A stretch of 60,000 bases of DNA from Diphasiastrum complanatum (taxonomy: Eukaryota > Streptophyta > Lycopodiopsida > Lycopodiales > Lycopodiaceae): contig CM055107.1 of assembly GCA_029204225.1 (NCBI GenBank), forward strand, positions 50,549,227 to 50,609,226. The letters run 5' to 3'. Below, piece by piece: positions 21,596 through 32,700 of this stretch; within the stretch, counting starts at the first letter, position 1; every line of letters begins with the position of its first letter. The notes beneath the pieces were generated by a model. That model was not told the DNA's origin and searched no databases. It saw only the letters and a list, made by a program, of their open reading frames with translations. The translations under genes and the position numbers were made by a program.

Positions 21596-22330
21596 TGGTA
21601 TCAGATCCTACCTAAGTTTTTCAAGCAAATCTAAACAAAAAGTTTGCAGATCTGATTAGATTTCAAGCTAGGAATTGTCTAGATTCTAGCTTCTAGCTAG
21701 TTTGCAGTTTTCTTGTGATTATAAGTTACAAACCACATTGAATGGGCTAGATCAGGTACTGTACGGAATTTCAGGTGCTGGCACCTATGAAATCCGCCCA
21801 TTTTCAGTTTGGTGGTTCTCTCTCACCTCATATCCAAATTTCAAGCAAATTAGCCCACTAGAAAGCTAGAAATGTGTAGAATTTGATGCAATTTGAATCA
21901 TGACAGTTGGTAAGCCAATCAGAAGTTATAAGCTCTTGAAGAGTCATAGGTAGGGCTCCTAGACCTGTGGCAAATCGCGTGTACATGTCATTTATTGCTT
22001 GAATGATCACAAAAATCATCCAGAAGTTGACCAATCTCATCTATATGTGATCTAGACAAAATTTATAGGTTCTAGGCAAATTGTTTCATACAAATAGATT
22101 GTATTTGAGTCAATTTGACATTTTTGGAGTATTTCACACGTGTGAAATTTAGAGAACCATAACTTTTGCCATATTTCATCTTTTTTGATGATTCAAATCT
22201 TGTTTTAGAGAGATTGTCAAGCTAGTGAGATCTATCTCACAGTTTTTTGCTAAGTCTTACATAGGATTTGGTTATGTACCCTTGATTGGTTCCTATAGTG
22301 AGAAGAAAAGCAATTCTTTCATCCATCTTT
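21596..22330 (+). other. A2 primer site and leader
   Basis: This holds the iMet-type primer site (one change), GTACTGTACGGAATT (from 21756) and a second CACACGTGTG (22135-22144, TTTCACACGTGTGAAAT). It is nearly identical to the A1 leader until CATCTTTTT near 22330, where A1 continues to the gag ATG and A2 jumps into the protease end. Confidence 0.8.
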
Positions 22331-23690
22331 TTCTTCATCAAAAGTTCTTTCTTTGTCTAATGTTCTTTTTGTTCCCAAGTTAACAAAAAATCTTATTAGT
22401 GTTGGGCAATTGTTTGATAGTGGACTAGATGTGAATTTCAATGCTGATACATGTACAATGAAGAATCATGATGAGATCCTTGCATTTGGGTCTAGATATG
22501 GTGGAATCTACAAGCTTGATCCCAAAGAGTATGCTAACTCTTGTGATAGTGCTTTTGCTACTCATATGTCTTTGGAGGAACTATGGCATAGAAGGTTGGG
22601 ACATCCTTAGTATAATTCTATGGTGTCCATGGTAAAGAAAGCCAAAGCTATTGGCTTGCCTAATCTTATCTCCAAGAATTTCAAGCCATGTGAGGCTTGT
22701 GCCATATCTAAGTCTCATAAGAAGCCTTTTTCAAAGTCATCTATCAAGACTACACATCCATTGGAGCTCATACACTTGGATGTGCACTTCTCATCTTCAA
22801 AGAGCAAGGGTGGTTCTACTTGCTTTGTAACTTTCATTGATGATTTCACTAGATTTACTTGGGTATATTTTCTAGCTTCAAAATCTATGGTGTTTGACTA
22901 TTTTCTAAAGTTCAAAGCTCTTGTTGAAAAGCAATTTTCTTACAAAATCAAAACTCTTAGAAGTGATGGAGGTGGCACTTCCAATAAATTTCATGACTAT
23001 TGTGAGCTTGAAGGCATTAAAAGGGAGTTTTCTTGTGCATATACACCATCTCAAAATGGGGTGGCTGAAAGAAAGAATAGAACACTGTGTGAACGTGCCA
23101 AAACCATCAGAATTGAGGCATCCTTGCCAAAAGACTTTTAACGTGAGGCTATCAATTGTTCAAACTATCTTTGCAATAGACTCCCTCATGTTGCACTTGG
23201 AGGAAAGTCACCATATGGAGCACTCTATTTGAAGAAACCTAAGGTTTAACACCTTAGAGTATTTGGATGCATATGCTTTGTCCACATTCCCTTGGATCCT
23301 TGTGCAAGCAAAGGAGTAATGGTTGGATATTCATCCAGCAAGAAAGCCTATCGAATCTACATGCTCTCTACCTCTAAAGTAATTGATAGTAGAGATGGAG
23401 TTTTTCATGAAGAAGAAAAGTCCAATCTTGGAGGGGCCGAGATCAAGCAACCTCAGAATCTATCACCTATTCTTATTGGAGACAATCAACATATGGAGGA
23501 GTCAAGATTTGAAGATGGAAGTCCTCAGATTTTCACTCCTAGAAGATCCATGAGGGAGAGATCCGATCCCAAGAGGCTCACTTATGATGACAAAGGAAAA
23601 CAAGTGGACCTTGATTCCACTTATGCTTATTTTGTTTCTCATGAGGAGCCCAAGGATGTTCAAGAAGCCCTCAATACAAGGAGTGGTATG
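22331..23690 (+). pseudogene. A2 protease tail and integrase
   Basis: After the end of the protease (SNVLFVPKLTKNLISVGQ) come the GAG-pre-integrase signature LWHRRLGH with CEAC, the integrase core (HLDVH, TFIDDFTRFTWVYFL, LRSDGGG in place of the usual SDNGGE, and NGVAERKNR with the catalytic Glu), then VFGCICFVHIP and the spacer TPRRSMRERSDPKRLTY. Nonsense codons are visible at 22608 (TAG), about 23139 (TAA) and about 23247 (TAA). Gag and the protease active site are missing. Confidence 0.88.
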
Positions 23691-25147
23691 AGGCCATGAA
23701 GATTGAATATGATGCCTTGATCACCAACCACACATGGGAGCTAGTGGATCCACCACCTTACATGCATATCATTGGATGCAAGTGGGTGTTCAAGATCAAG
23801 TACAATCATGATGGCTCCATCAATAAGTACAAGGCAAGATTATGTGCTAAAGGCTTTGCACAAATATATGGCTTGACTATGAAGAAACCTTTGCTCCTGT
23901 GGCAAAGATGTTGACAATAAGAATCATAATCTCTCTTGTCTTATTTTTTAAGTGGAAACTATGTCAACTTGATGTCTCCAACACTTTTTTGAATGGCTAT
24001 CTTGAAGAGGAGATATACATGGAACAGCCTATTTAAAATTCTTTATGGCTTAAAGCAAGCACCTAGATCATGGTATTCAAGACTCAACAACTTTCTACTG
24101 TCATTAGGATTTGTGCTTAGTGACTATGATCCTTCTATGTACTTAGAATTTGATGGTAGTAATATTGTCATTTTCCTAATCTATGTAGATGACATTATTC
24201 TTAGTGGAAGTTGTTTGATGCTAGTTCAAGAAACCAAAGATGCATTAGGAACAGAATTTAAAATGCAAGATCTAGAAAAGATCCATTACATTTTGGGCCT
24301 TGAGATTGATTTTCATGAAGAGTATGCTTTTATTTGTCAATCTAGATATGTCTTTTCTATGTTGAGAAAATTCAATATGCAAAGTTGTAAAGGCATATAT
24401 ACTCCCATGGAACAACATGTAAAAGATCCTATTAAAGGTGATGAAAGATCCTTCGAGGACATCACACTTTATAGGAGTCTTATAGGCTCTTTAATTTGGC
24501 TTACTATCACTAGACCCAATTTGAGCTATTGTGTGCACAAATTGAGTCAATTTATGCAAGATCCCAAGATCCAACATTGGAAGATGGCCAAGAGAGTTCT
24601 AAGATATGTATCTTCTACTCAAGATTATGGTTTATTGTACAAAAATGAAGATCTAACCATTGTTGGCTATTCAGATTCCGATTTTGCAAGTGATAAAATG
24701 GATCGGAAGTCCATTAATGCTTATACTATTTTTCTTGGAGGCAATCTTGTGTCTTGGCTTTCAAAGAAACAAGATACCATATCTCTATCATCTTGTGAGG
24801 TCGAGTACAAAGCACTCACTACAACAACTAAAGAAGTGCTTTGGATCAAGAGGTTAATCGTGGAGCTAAATTGCATCAAAGAGGATGATCTTCCCTTGAT
24901 CAAATGTGACAACATATCGGCACAAGCTCTTGCAAACAATCCTATTTTTCATGCAAGAAGCAAACATATAAAAGTGGCACACCATTTTATAAGGGAAAAG
25001 CTCATTGGAGGTGAAATCAACTTAGAACATGTCGACACATCTTTGTGTATAGCTGATCTTTTCACAAAGCCACTTTGCAAAAGTGCCTTCTCAAAGCATA
25101 GGTCTAATCTTGGTCTTATGTCAAGATCAATGCTTGAACCACATTAG
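23691..25147 (+). pseudogene. A2 reverse transcriptase and RNase H with two frame breaks
   Basis: The RT start (NHTWELVDPP, IIGCKWVFKIKYNHDG) loses one base at TATGGCTTGAC (A1 has TATGGCCTTGAC). A second loss of about 40 bases near 24030 removes the PQGFIKDK region. From about 24035 the frame is open to 25147 with YGLKQAPRSWY, YVDD, SSCEVEYKAL, KCDNISAQAL and ADLFTKPL. It is very similar to A1 over this stretch. Confidence 0.88.
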
Positions 25148-25165
25148 ATACATTTTTAGGAGGAG

Positions 25166-25766
25166 TGTCAAAATATCTAATGTTGTGAGTATGGGTCCTA
25201 AAAATGCCAAAGATGAATTGAGCTCTTTTGGCTTAGTAAAGACCCATCTTAGAATAAAATATTCAAGGTAGGTAGAAGTAGAAACTCGAGCTACCATAGG
25301 AATTGCCATTTGTACTTTACATGCCACATTTAATGCATGAAAAGACTATGTGGCACAATTAGACATAGTGAGGTGGCTTGGATAAGTCTAGATAGCTTGA
25401 GAGGTGGATCTACCACTTCAATTCAACTCAAAGTAGGAGAAGAGTCCATGGATCTATATATATGTGATGTACTCTCATTGAGAATATGATGAAATTTGTG
25501 TGTAATGCAAATTTGGAGACAAGCTCTTTGTGCCCTCTCTCTCTCCACGAGTTTTGTACTTGCTATTTTCTCTCTCTAGCCGAGTAGAGGCATTTATGAT
25601 GTTTTGTCTTATGTTTTGTTGATAGATCTTGCTTGTAACACAATAATATTGCTTGTATAATCAGCTTTCCTATTGACAACCAATGCTAGTCTGATATTTA
25701 TGGTGTTATTATGCTTAGGATATCAAAAATACATGTGTAGGGCATCCCACACGTGTGAATTCAGCA
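25166..25766 (+). repeat. A2 3' LTR
   Basis: It starts TGTCAAAATATC after TTTTTAGGAGGAG and ends GTGAATTCAGCA, then ATTGC. It carries CACACGTGTG at 25748-25757. Confidence 0.93.
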
Positions 25767-25771
25767 ATTGC

Positions 25772-27470
25772 TTCAGACCGTAGATGCTTCTATCAATTCT
25801 GCATACATAGTCAGGAAGTGAATTCGAGACAAATCCTGGGGGTTGATCCATGTAGACCTCTTTGTCTAATTCGCCATGTAAGAAGGCTGTCTTCTCGTCC
25901 ACAATGTGGATCCTGAGGTCATAAGCTGCTGCATATGCAAACAACAGACGTAGGGACGAATGTTTGACGACAAGAGAGAAGGTTTCAGAATACTCAATAC
26001 CGTATCTCTGAGAGAAATCCTTCGCTACCAGTCTTGTCTTGTATTTTGTCACACTCCCGTCTGGTCCATATTTGAGTTTGAAAATCCATTTGCATTTGAC
26101 AGTCTTGCACTTATGAGGTAATGGCTCCAACGTCCATACCTGGTTCTTCTTCATGGACTCCATCTCTTCGTTCATGGCTTGGATCCATTTGTCCTTTTCT
26201 GGACCTTCAATCGCCTCCTCGAATGTCTGTGGTTCGCCACTGAACCCGCAGAATTATTCTGATGTGGAAGTTGAGCTACCTGGCACAAATCTTGTTGGCG
26301 CTCTTCGTGGTCTTGTCGACTTTCTAGGAGATCCTCTCGGAACAGCTATGCCTTTGCCCTTATCTGCTCTGCTCAGTCCGAAACCAACTTGGTTTATAGG
26401 AACTGCGGCGGCAGGTTGTCTCTCAAATTTTTCTTCGTCTGATTCATCATTCGAATGGGAGACGACTCGAAAATCTTCATTTTTGCCATTGTCCTGCTCT
26501 CGTTGAATTTGACATCCCTCACTGTTTTCATAGTGTTCGTGTTTGGCATGTAGATTCTATAGTATGACGAATTATTTTCATAACCTACCAAAAATCCTTG
26601 CTCGGCTTTCTCATCAAGCTTCTTACGAAGCTTATCAAGAATATGTTCATATGCTGCATATCCAAATATTCTGACGTGAGACAGGTTGGGCTTTCTACCC
26701 CACCATAGCTCATGTGGTGTCGTGTGAGAAACACCAGATTTACCTGTCTTGTTCTGGATGTATGCGGCTGTAGCTACTGCTTCAGCCCATAGTGTCCTTG
26801 GAGCTTTCGAATAGGCCATCATGCATCTGGCTGCTTCCATTAGGGTCCTGTTCTTTCGTTCAGCAACACCACTGTCCTGTGGTGTGTAGGCTGCAATTCT
26901 CCTATGAATGATGCCATGATCATTGTAGAAGTCAGTAAAGCGATTCGAGATATATTAGCCACCTCAATCTGTTCTGATCTGCTTCACCTTGCTGCCTGTG
27001 CATCTCTCAACCCAATTCACATATTCTGTGAATTTATCGAGTACTTCAGATTTATTCTGAATAAAATACACTCTGACAAACTTGCTATAATAATCAATGA
27101 AGGTTATATAGTATTTTGAACCTCCTACTGAGATCACGTTGAATGGATCGCAGATGTCAAAGTGCACCAGCTTTAGAATCTTTGTCGTTCTGTAGGAGTC
27201 TTTGACGAATGGTGTGCGTGACATCTTGCCTTTCAAACATGCATCACAGGTGGTCGAATTGGTTGCATTCAAGATGTTGGCCCCTGTTATTCCTCCATAA
27301 TGACTTGCCTGGTAGAGTGCCATTGAGTTCATGTGGCAGAGTCTTTTGTGCCATAGAGTGTTTGGTGAGTCGTCATGAGTCTGATGCACCTGATCTGCAA
27401 GTAAGCATACCTTCAAATGATACTCTTTGGTTTCTTGGGTTCCGATGTTTATTGATCCAATTCATCAAAG
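25772..27470 (-). pseudogene. Family C pol, segments 1-2: integrase and start of RT
   Basis: Reading downwards: GAG-pre-integrase (LWHKRLCHMNS with CDAC), integrase core (HFDICDPF, TFIDYYSKFVRVYFI, IRTD then TGA and TAA in place of the NGGEY segment), SGVAERKNR, the C-terminal GYAAYEHILD and SYYRIYMPNT, a break near 26390-26180, then RT from KKNQVWTLEPLP through CKWIFKLKYGPDG, AFLHGELDKEVYM and RSIYGLKQ at 25772. The first part stays in one frame across two nonsense codons. The 5' end is lost near 27,470-27,560. Confidence 0.88.
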
Positions 27471-27559
27471 TACATTCTTGCTCGGTCTGGACCGCGCGTC
27501 CTTCCCTTCTTGGTTTTCAAAGTGGTTGGAATTTGTTGAAGCTCCTTCCTAGACGCCAC

Positions 27560-28060
27560 TGGCCACTATGGAATCATATGTTTTTGCAATCCAAAAAATA
27601 TCCTTGAGACATTGAAGCACATTCCTCTTGCATTCATTTTGATAGCCGACAGGTAGACCTAGGAAAAACTGCCATAAAGCCAACTTCGCATCGAATGATG
27701 ACACTCTATTCCAAAGTCCATAAATTCATGGATATAAGAGTCCAAGCTCTTACTACCCATTTTGCAATTTTCACAAATTTTTGGTAGTAGTCCACGTCAT
27801 CAACTATCACAAAAGCTGTTTTAAAGACTTCTGCAAAAGCATTCTAGGTAGTGGGCTTCACCAACAAATCTTACCACCACGACAAGCCTTGTCGCATAAG
27901 AAAAAAAATGACACTCTCAATTTTCTTCTCATCTAGAATTCCATGCAAGTTGAAGTAACTAGACCACTTAACAAGCCAGTCCTCTACTACCTCCGATTTC
28001 TTCTCCTTCTTCTCCCCCAAATAAGTTTGTGATTGAAAACTAAGACTGGGCGACTCCAAT
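27560..28060 (-). pseudogene. Probable Ty3/gypsy gag fragment
   Basis: The frame 28059-27871 encodes WLVKWSSYFNLHGILDEKK and a segment ending RQGLSWW, the shape of a gypsy Gag capsid (YF, then charged helix, then WW). Downstream frames give YYQKFVKIAKWVVRAW. It is fragmentary with shifts and stops, and no zinc knuckle or primer site is seen. It separates the C element from a plus-strand copia scrap. Confidence 0.45.
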
Positions 28061-28493
28061 CATCACCCTTGAAGATCATCATGGAGAGATGGGGCCGAGA
28101 TTTGAGGAGGAGTCACCTCGAATTTTTTCACTGGGGAGATCTCAAAGAGAAAGATCCGAGCCTAGAAGGCTTACCTATGAAGATAGAGGAAAGCAAGTGG
28201 AAATCAACTCCACTAATTGTGCCTATTTTATTTGTCATGAGGCGCCAAATGATGTATATGATGCTATCAACTCAAAGGAATGGTACCTTGCCATGAAGGA
28301 AGAATATGATGCTTTGATGGCCAATAATACATGGGATCTTGTGGATCTTCCATCCAACAAACATACCATTGGTTGCAAATGGGTTTTTCGAGTCAAGTAT
28401 AATCAAGATGGCACAATCAACAAGTACAAGGCTAGGCTTTGTGCTAAAGGCTTTGCTCAAGTATATGGACTTGATTATGAGGAGACCTTTTGA
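28061..28493 (+). pseudogene. Copia RT N-terminal fragment (A/B type)
   Basis: The frame from 28089 encodes RSQRERSEPRRLTYEDRGKQ, DAINSKEWYLAMKEEYDAL, NNTWDLVDLPSNKH, TIGCKWVFRVKYNQDG and FAQVYGLDYEETF, then stops as unrelated DNA begins at 28491. It matches the integrase-RT linker of family A closely but not exactly. It could be the missing interior of the B element whose 5' LTR lies at 7312-7900, separated from it by the C chain. Confidence 0.8.
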
Positions 28494-29023
28494 TTTCTTG
28501 GCTTGCTACAAATGTTGTACCATGCAAGTATGTAGCTCATTAATGCAAAATGCCAAGTTTGGCCTACATAGAACTCGAGCTACATGATTATGTATTATCT
28601 AGTTTGATAAATACAACTTGCATATAGTTTGTAGACATAGGATTAGCATACTTATGCTTGTAGAAACTCATGGCAATTCACATGCATTAATTGTAAGTGA
28701 TCCATAGTGACATGCAAGGTATGCACAAAGTTTCATGGACACATGCATGATGATTTGGACATTTCTAGTTAGAACTAGTACACTTGTAAAAAGTTGGTAG
28801 AATTTCATGCATGACAAGTGACAAATGTCATATAGACTCTAGATGTCACTTTAGATGTCATTTTGGAGTGGATAGATATGGTTCTACCTTGAGCTACCTC
28901 AAATTCCATAAATATGTGTATCTCTCCACACAATCTATGATGAAGAACCAAAGTTTTGTAGCTATCTCATGCCATTTTGGATCTAAACAAATATTGCTTG
29001 TTATCTCTCTAGCTCTCTCTCTC
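28494..29023. other. No recognisable gene
   Basis: AT-rich sequence ending in a CT-rich run (TCTCTCTAGCTCTCTCTCTC). No frame of note, no LTR terminus except that of element D to the right. It is the left-hand target flank of D. Confidence 0.5.
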
Positions 29024-29028
29024 TAACT

Positions 29029-29710
29029 TGTAAAAATTACAGCAAATAAGGATCCTAAAACACTTGAAATGATGAGGGAAACAATAGATTATGATTTCAT
29101 AAGATTAGCACAAGTTGAACCATCAAAATCCATCAAAAATCTATGCTTGAACCTCACTAAATGGCCCAAATCCTTGAAGAAGGCTTCACACGTGTGAAAG
29201 TACGGCCTCCCACAGTCTGAGTACTGTACACCAGACCTACATTCAATCCTATAATCATTATTAATCACAAGTACTCAAACAATTATGAACATAGAGAGCA
29301 ATTGCACCATTATGAGAGAAAAAACATGAAATTGCTTGATTGATTTTGGTGAGATATCATCACCTATATATACATGATCCATCACGGTTTTGGGCAGGTA
29401 TGAGTAGCCCTAAACCTATCCCTAATGCTAATTTTGGTGGATCTTTCATCCCTACCAAGTTAGGGTTGGAATCTTGGAGATCCCTCAACAATGCAAAAAT
29501 TACCAAAAATAGCTCCTATTTTTTCTCCCTTGTATCTAAGCATAATTTGGACTCATTCCAAAGGTTCTAACACTTAGGTCTACTTGAGAACATCCTTATG
29601 AATGGAATCCTATGCTATTTGGCACGTGTGACAAGCCACATCATGACCATCTAACTATTTACAAGTCATATGACCAAAACTAGTCAAGCTAGAATTGTGA
29701 ATTTTTAACA
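29029..29710 (-). repeat. D 3' LTR, full length
   Basis: 682 bp, plus strand from TGTAAAAATTACAGC to GAATTTTTAACA. On its own strand: U3, TATA box (TATATATAG, complement of 29364-29372), then about 170 bases downstream CACACGTGTG (29187-29196) and GTACTGTAC (29221-29229). Confidence 0.96.
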
Positions 29711-29724
29711 CTCCTCCTCACTAT

Positions 29725-32700
29725 CTAGCTTGGTTCAATCATTGCTTTACTAATCACTCCAAGTGATGATCTGAACTTCATAAAAGGTGTCTTTTGAAGT
29801 GGTTTAGTAAGTAGATCAGCTACACATTCATTGCTTGGAACATGCTCCAAAGCAATCTCCTTGGCTTGCACCATTTCTCTCACAAAGTGATGGCATATCT
29901 CAATGTGCTTAGATCTTGCATGGAAGATTGGGTTAGATGCAAGGTGTTGGGCTGATATATTGTCATTGTAGATGATTGGTGCCTCCTCTGAATCCATGAT
30001 CTTTAGTTCCACCAATAATCTCTTGATCCAAAGTACCTCCTTTGTAGTGGTTGTCAAAGCTTTGTACTCGGCCTCGGTTGAAGATAGAGATATAGTTTCT
30101 TGCTTTTTTGAAAGCCATGAAACCACACCTTCTCCTATGAAAGTTGAATAGGCACTTGTTGATTTCCTATCCCTCTTGTCCCCTGCAAAATCTGAATCAC
30201 TAAATGCATGAAGGTTAATCACATCTCCTCTATATAGAATCCCAAAATCCAATGTACCCGAGATGTATCTTAGAATCCTCTTAGCCTTTTTCCAATGGAT
30301 ATTCAATGGCTTTTGCATGGATTGGCTCAACCTACATACACTAAAGCTAAGATCTGGTCTAGTTATAGTGATCCACATTAAGGAACCTATAAGTTGCCTA
30401 AACAAAGTGATGTCCATGAAGGATCTTTCATCATCTTCATTTGGCACTTTTACATCTTGCTCCATTGGTGTGTCAACACTTTTGCATACTTCCATCTTAA
30501 ACTTCTTCAAAAGACTTTGAGCATAGTTTACTTGACTTATAAAGATAAAATCAGACCCTCTAAGTACTTCTATGCCTAAGATGAAGTGAAGACACCCTAG
30601 ATCTACCATCTTGAACTCTAAGGATAGATCTATCTTGATTTTTTCAATACCATCAACACTATTTCCACTAATGATGATGTCATCTACATAAATGAGTAAA
30701 AGTACAATACCAACATCATCAAACTTAATGTAAAGAGTGGGATCATATTCACTTTGAACAAAAGAAAGTGAAATAAGATAGCAATGTAGTCTTGAATTCC
30801 AAGATCTCGAGGCTTGCTTCAAGCCATAGATGCTTCTTTGGAGATGGCATACTTTGTTCTCCATTCCATGCTTGATGAACCCTTGTGGCTGCTCCATATA
30901 GATATCCTCTTCCAAAAAACCATTCAAGAAAGCATTAGAGACATCCATTTGACATAGAATCCATCCAAAAAGTGATGCAAGTGCAATGATTAGTCTTATT
31001 GTGACCATCTTGGCCACGGGTGCAAAAGTTTCCTCATAGTCTATCCCTCTCTCTTGAGCATAACCTTTTGCAACTAATCTTGCTTTATGTTTGTTAACAC
31101 TCCCATTTGCATTCAACTTAAGCTTGAAGACCCACTTGCATCCTATTACATTCCTTTGAGGTCTCTCAACAAGCAACCAAGTTTCATTCTCAATCAAGGC
31201 ATCATACTCATCCAACATAGCTTTATACCATTCTTTGGAGTTCAATGCATCTTCAACATTAGACGGTTCTTCAAAACTAGATAAAGCATAAGAAGTGGAT
31301 GATATACCCTCAACTTGCTGTCCTTTGCCTTGATATGTGAGCCTTGATGGCTCCACTTTTGCCCTTGAAGATCTCCTTGGTGTGATAGGTGGGTTTGGTG
31401 CTTGCTCCTCCATGAGCTCCTCCTCAAAACCAAGATCTTGCTCCTCGGCCATCTTCTTCTTGATTGTTGGAGCACTTGAGCCTTCTTCAAGCATATGCAT
31501 ATGATGTTCATCAAAGATGACATCCCTTGAAACAACAAATTTGTTCAAGGATGGGAGATAGACTTTGTAGCCCTTGCTTGAGCTTGCATATCCAAGCATG
31601 ATCCCTCTTGTGGAAGATGGATCCTCCTTGGTTCTTGTTTCCAATGGCACATGCACATAACATATACACCCAAAAACTTTCAAGTGATTAAGATTGGGTT
31701 TCTTTCCATACAACATCTCATAAGGAGTTTTGCCTTCAATTGCTTTGCAAGACACCCTATTCATCAAGTAGTTTGCACATACAAGAGACTCACCCCAAAA
31801 GGATTTGGGCAAACAAGCATCTAATCTTAAAGCCTTAGAACATTCACATAATGTTCTATTCCTTCTTTCAGCAACTCCATTTTGTTGAGGAGTGTAAGGA
31901 CAAGAAGTCTCTTTCTTGATCCCTTCCTCCTCACAAAAGGCCTTGAACTCATTGGAGATGAATTCTCCACCATTGTCACTTCTAAGAATCTTGATGCTAT
32001 GATTATGATGCTTTTCCACAAACAACTTGAACTTTACAAAAGTATCAAATACTTGAGACTTGAAGGAAAGTAAGAACACCCAACAATATCTTGAGTAGTC
32101 ATCAATGAAGGTTAAAAACATGGATGAACCTCCATTAGATTTGGTGCTAGCAATGTGCACATCCGAGTGTATGAGTTCAAGAGGATGAGATGACTTTGTG
32201 ATGGAGTTAGGAAACACCTTCTTATGTGCCTTGGATAAGGCACAAGCTTCACAAACCTTGTCTTCCTTCCCAATAGACCTTGGTAGGCCTAAAGCATACT
32301 CCTCCTTGATCATAGCCTCCATGGAACCCGAGTTGACATGTCCAAGTCTTTTGTGCCATAAAGTAAAGGTAGATATCTTGCTCTTCTCGGCCAACATGAC
32401 AACATTAGTATCCACAAATGCATCCAGCTTATAAAGTTTGCCAAGTCTAGTGCCCTTAGCCACTATCTTACCCTTCTTCTTGATGAAACATTCATTTGAA
32501 GCAAAGTCAACATTGAAACCATTGTCTACCATTTGGCCAACACTTAGTAGATTCTTTGTTATTGTAGGAATGTACAAAACACCTTCTATGTTGATCTTTT
32601 TGGAAGATCCTAAGCAAAGGGGAATGCTACCAACTCCTTCAATCTTACAAGCTTCATCATTTGCTGTATAGATAGACTTTATAGGTCCATCATAAGATAA

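Larger units (their letters stand above)
20984..25766 (+). mobile_element. Element A2: family A copia with deleted gag
   Basis: LTRs lie at 20984-21595 and 25166-25766, with the duplication ATTGC at 20979-20983 and 25767-25771. The interior has the family leader, no gag, part of protease, integrase, RT and RNase H with several breaks. It is inserted in the same orientation as A1 and in the same gene, 187 bp away in target coordinates. Confidence 0.93.
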
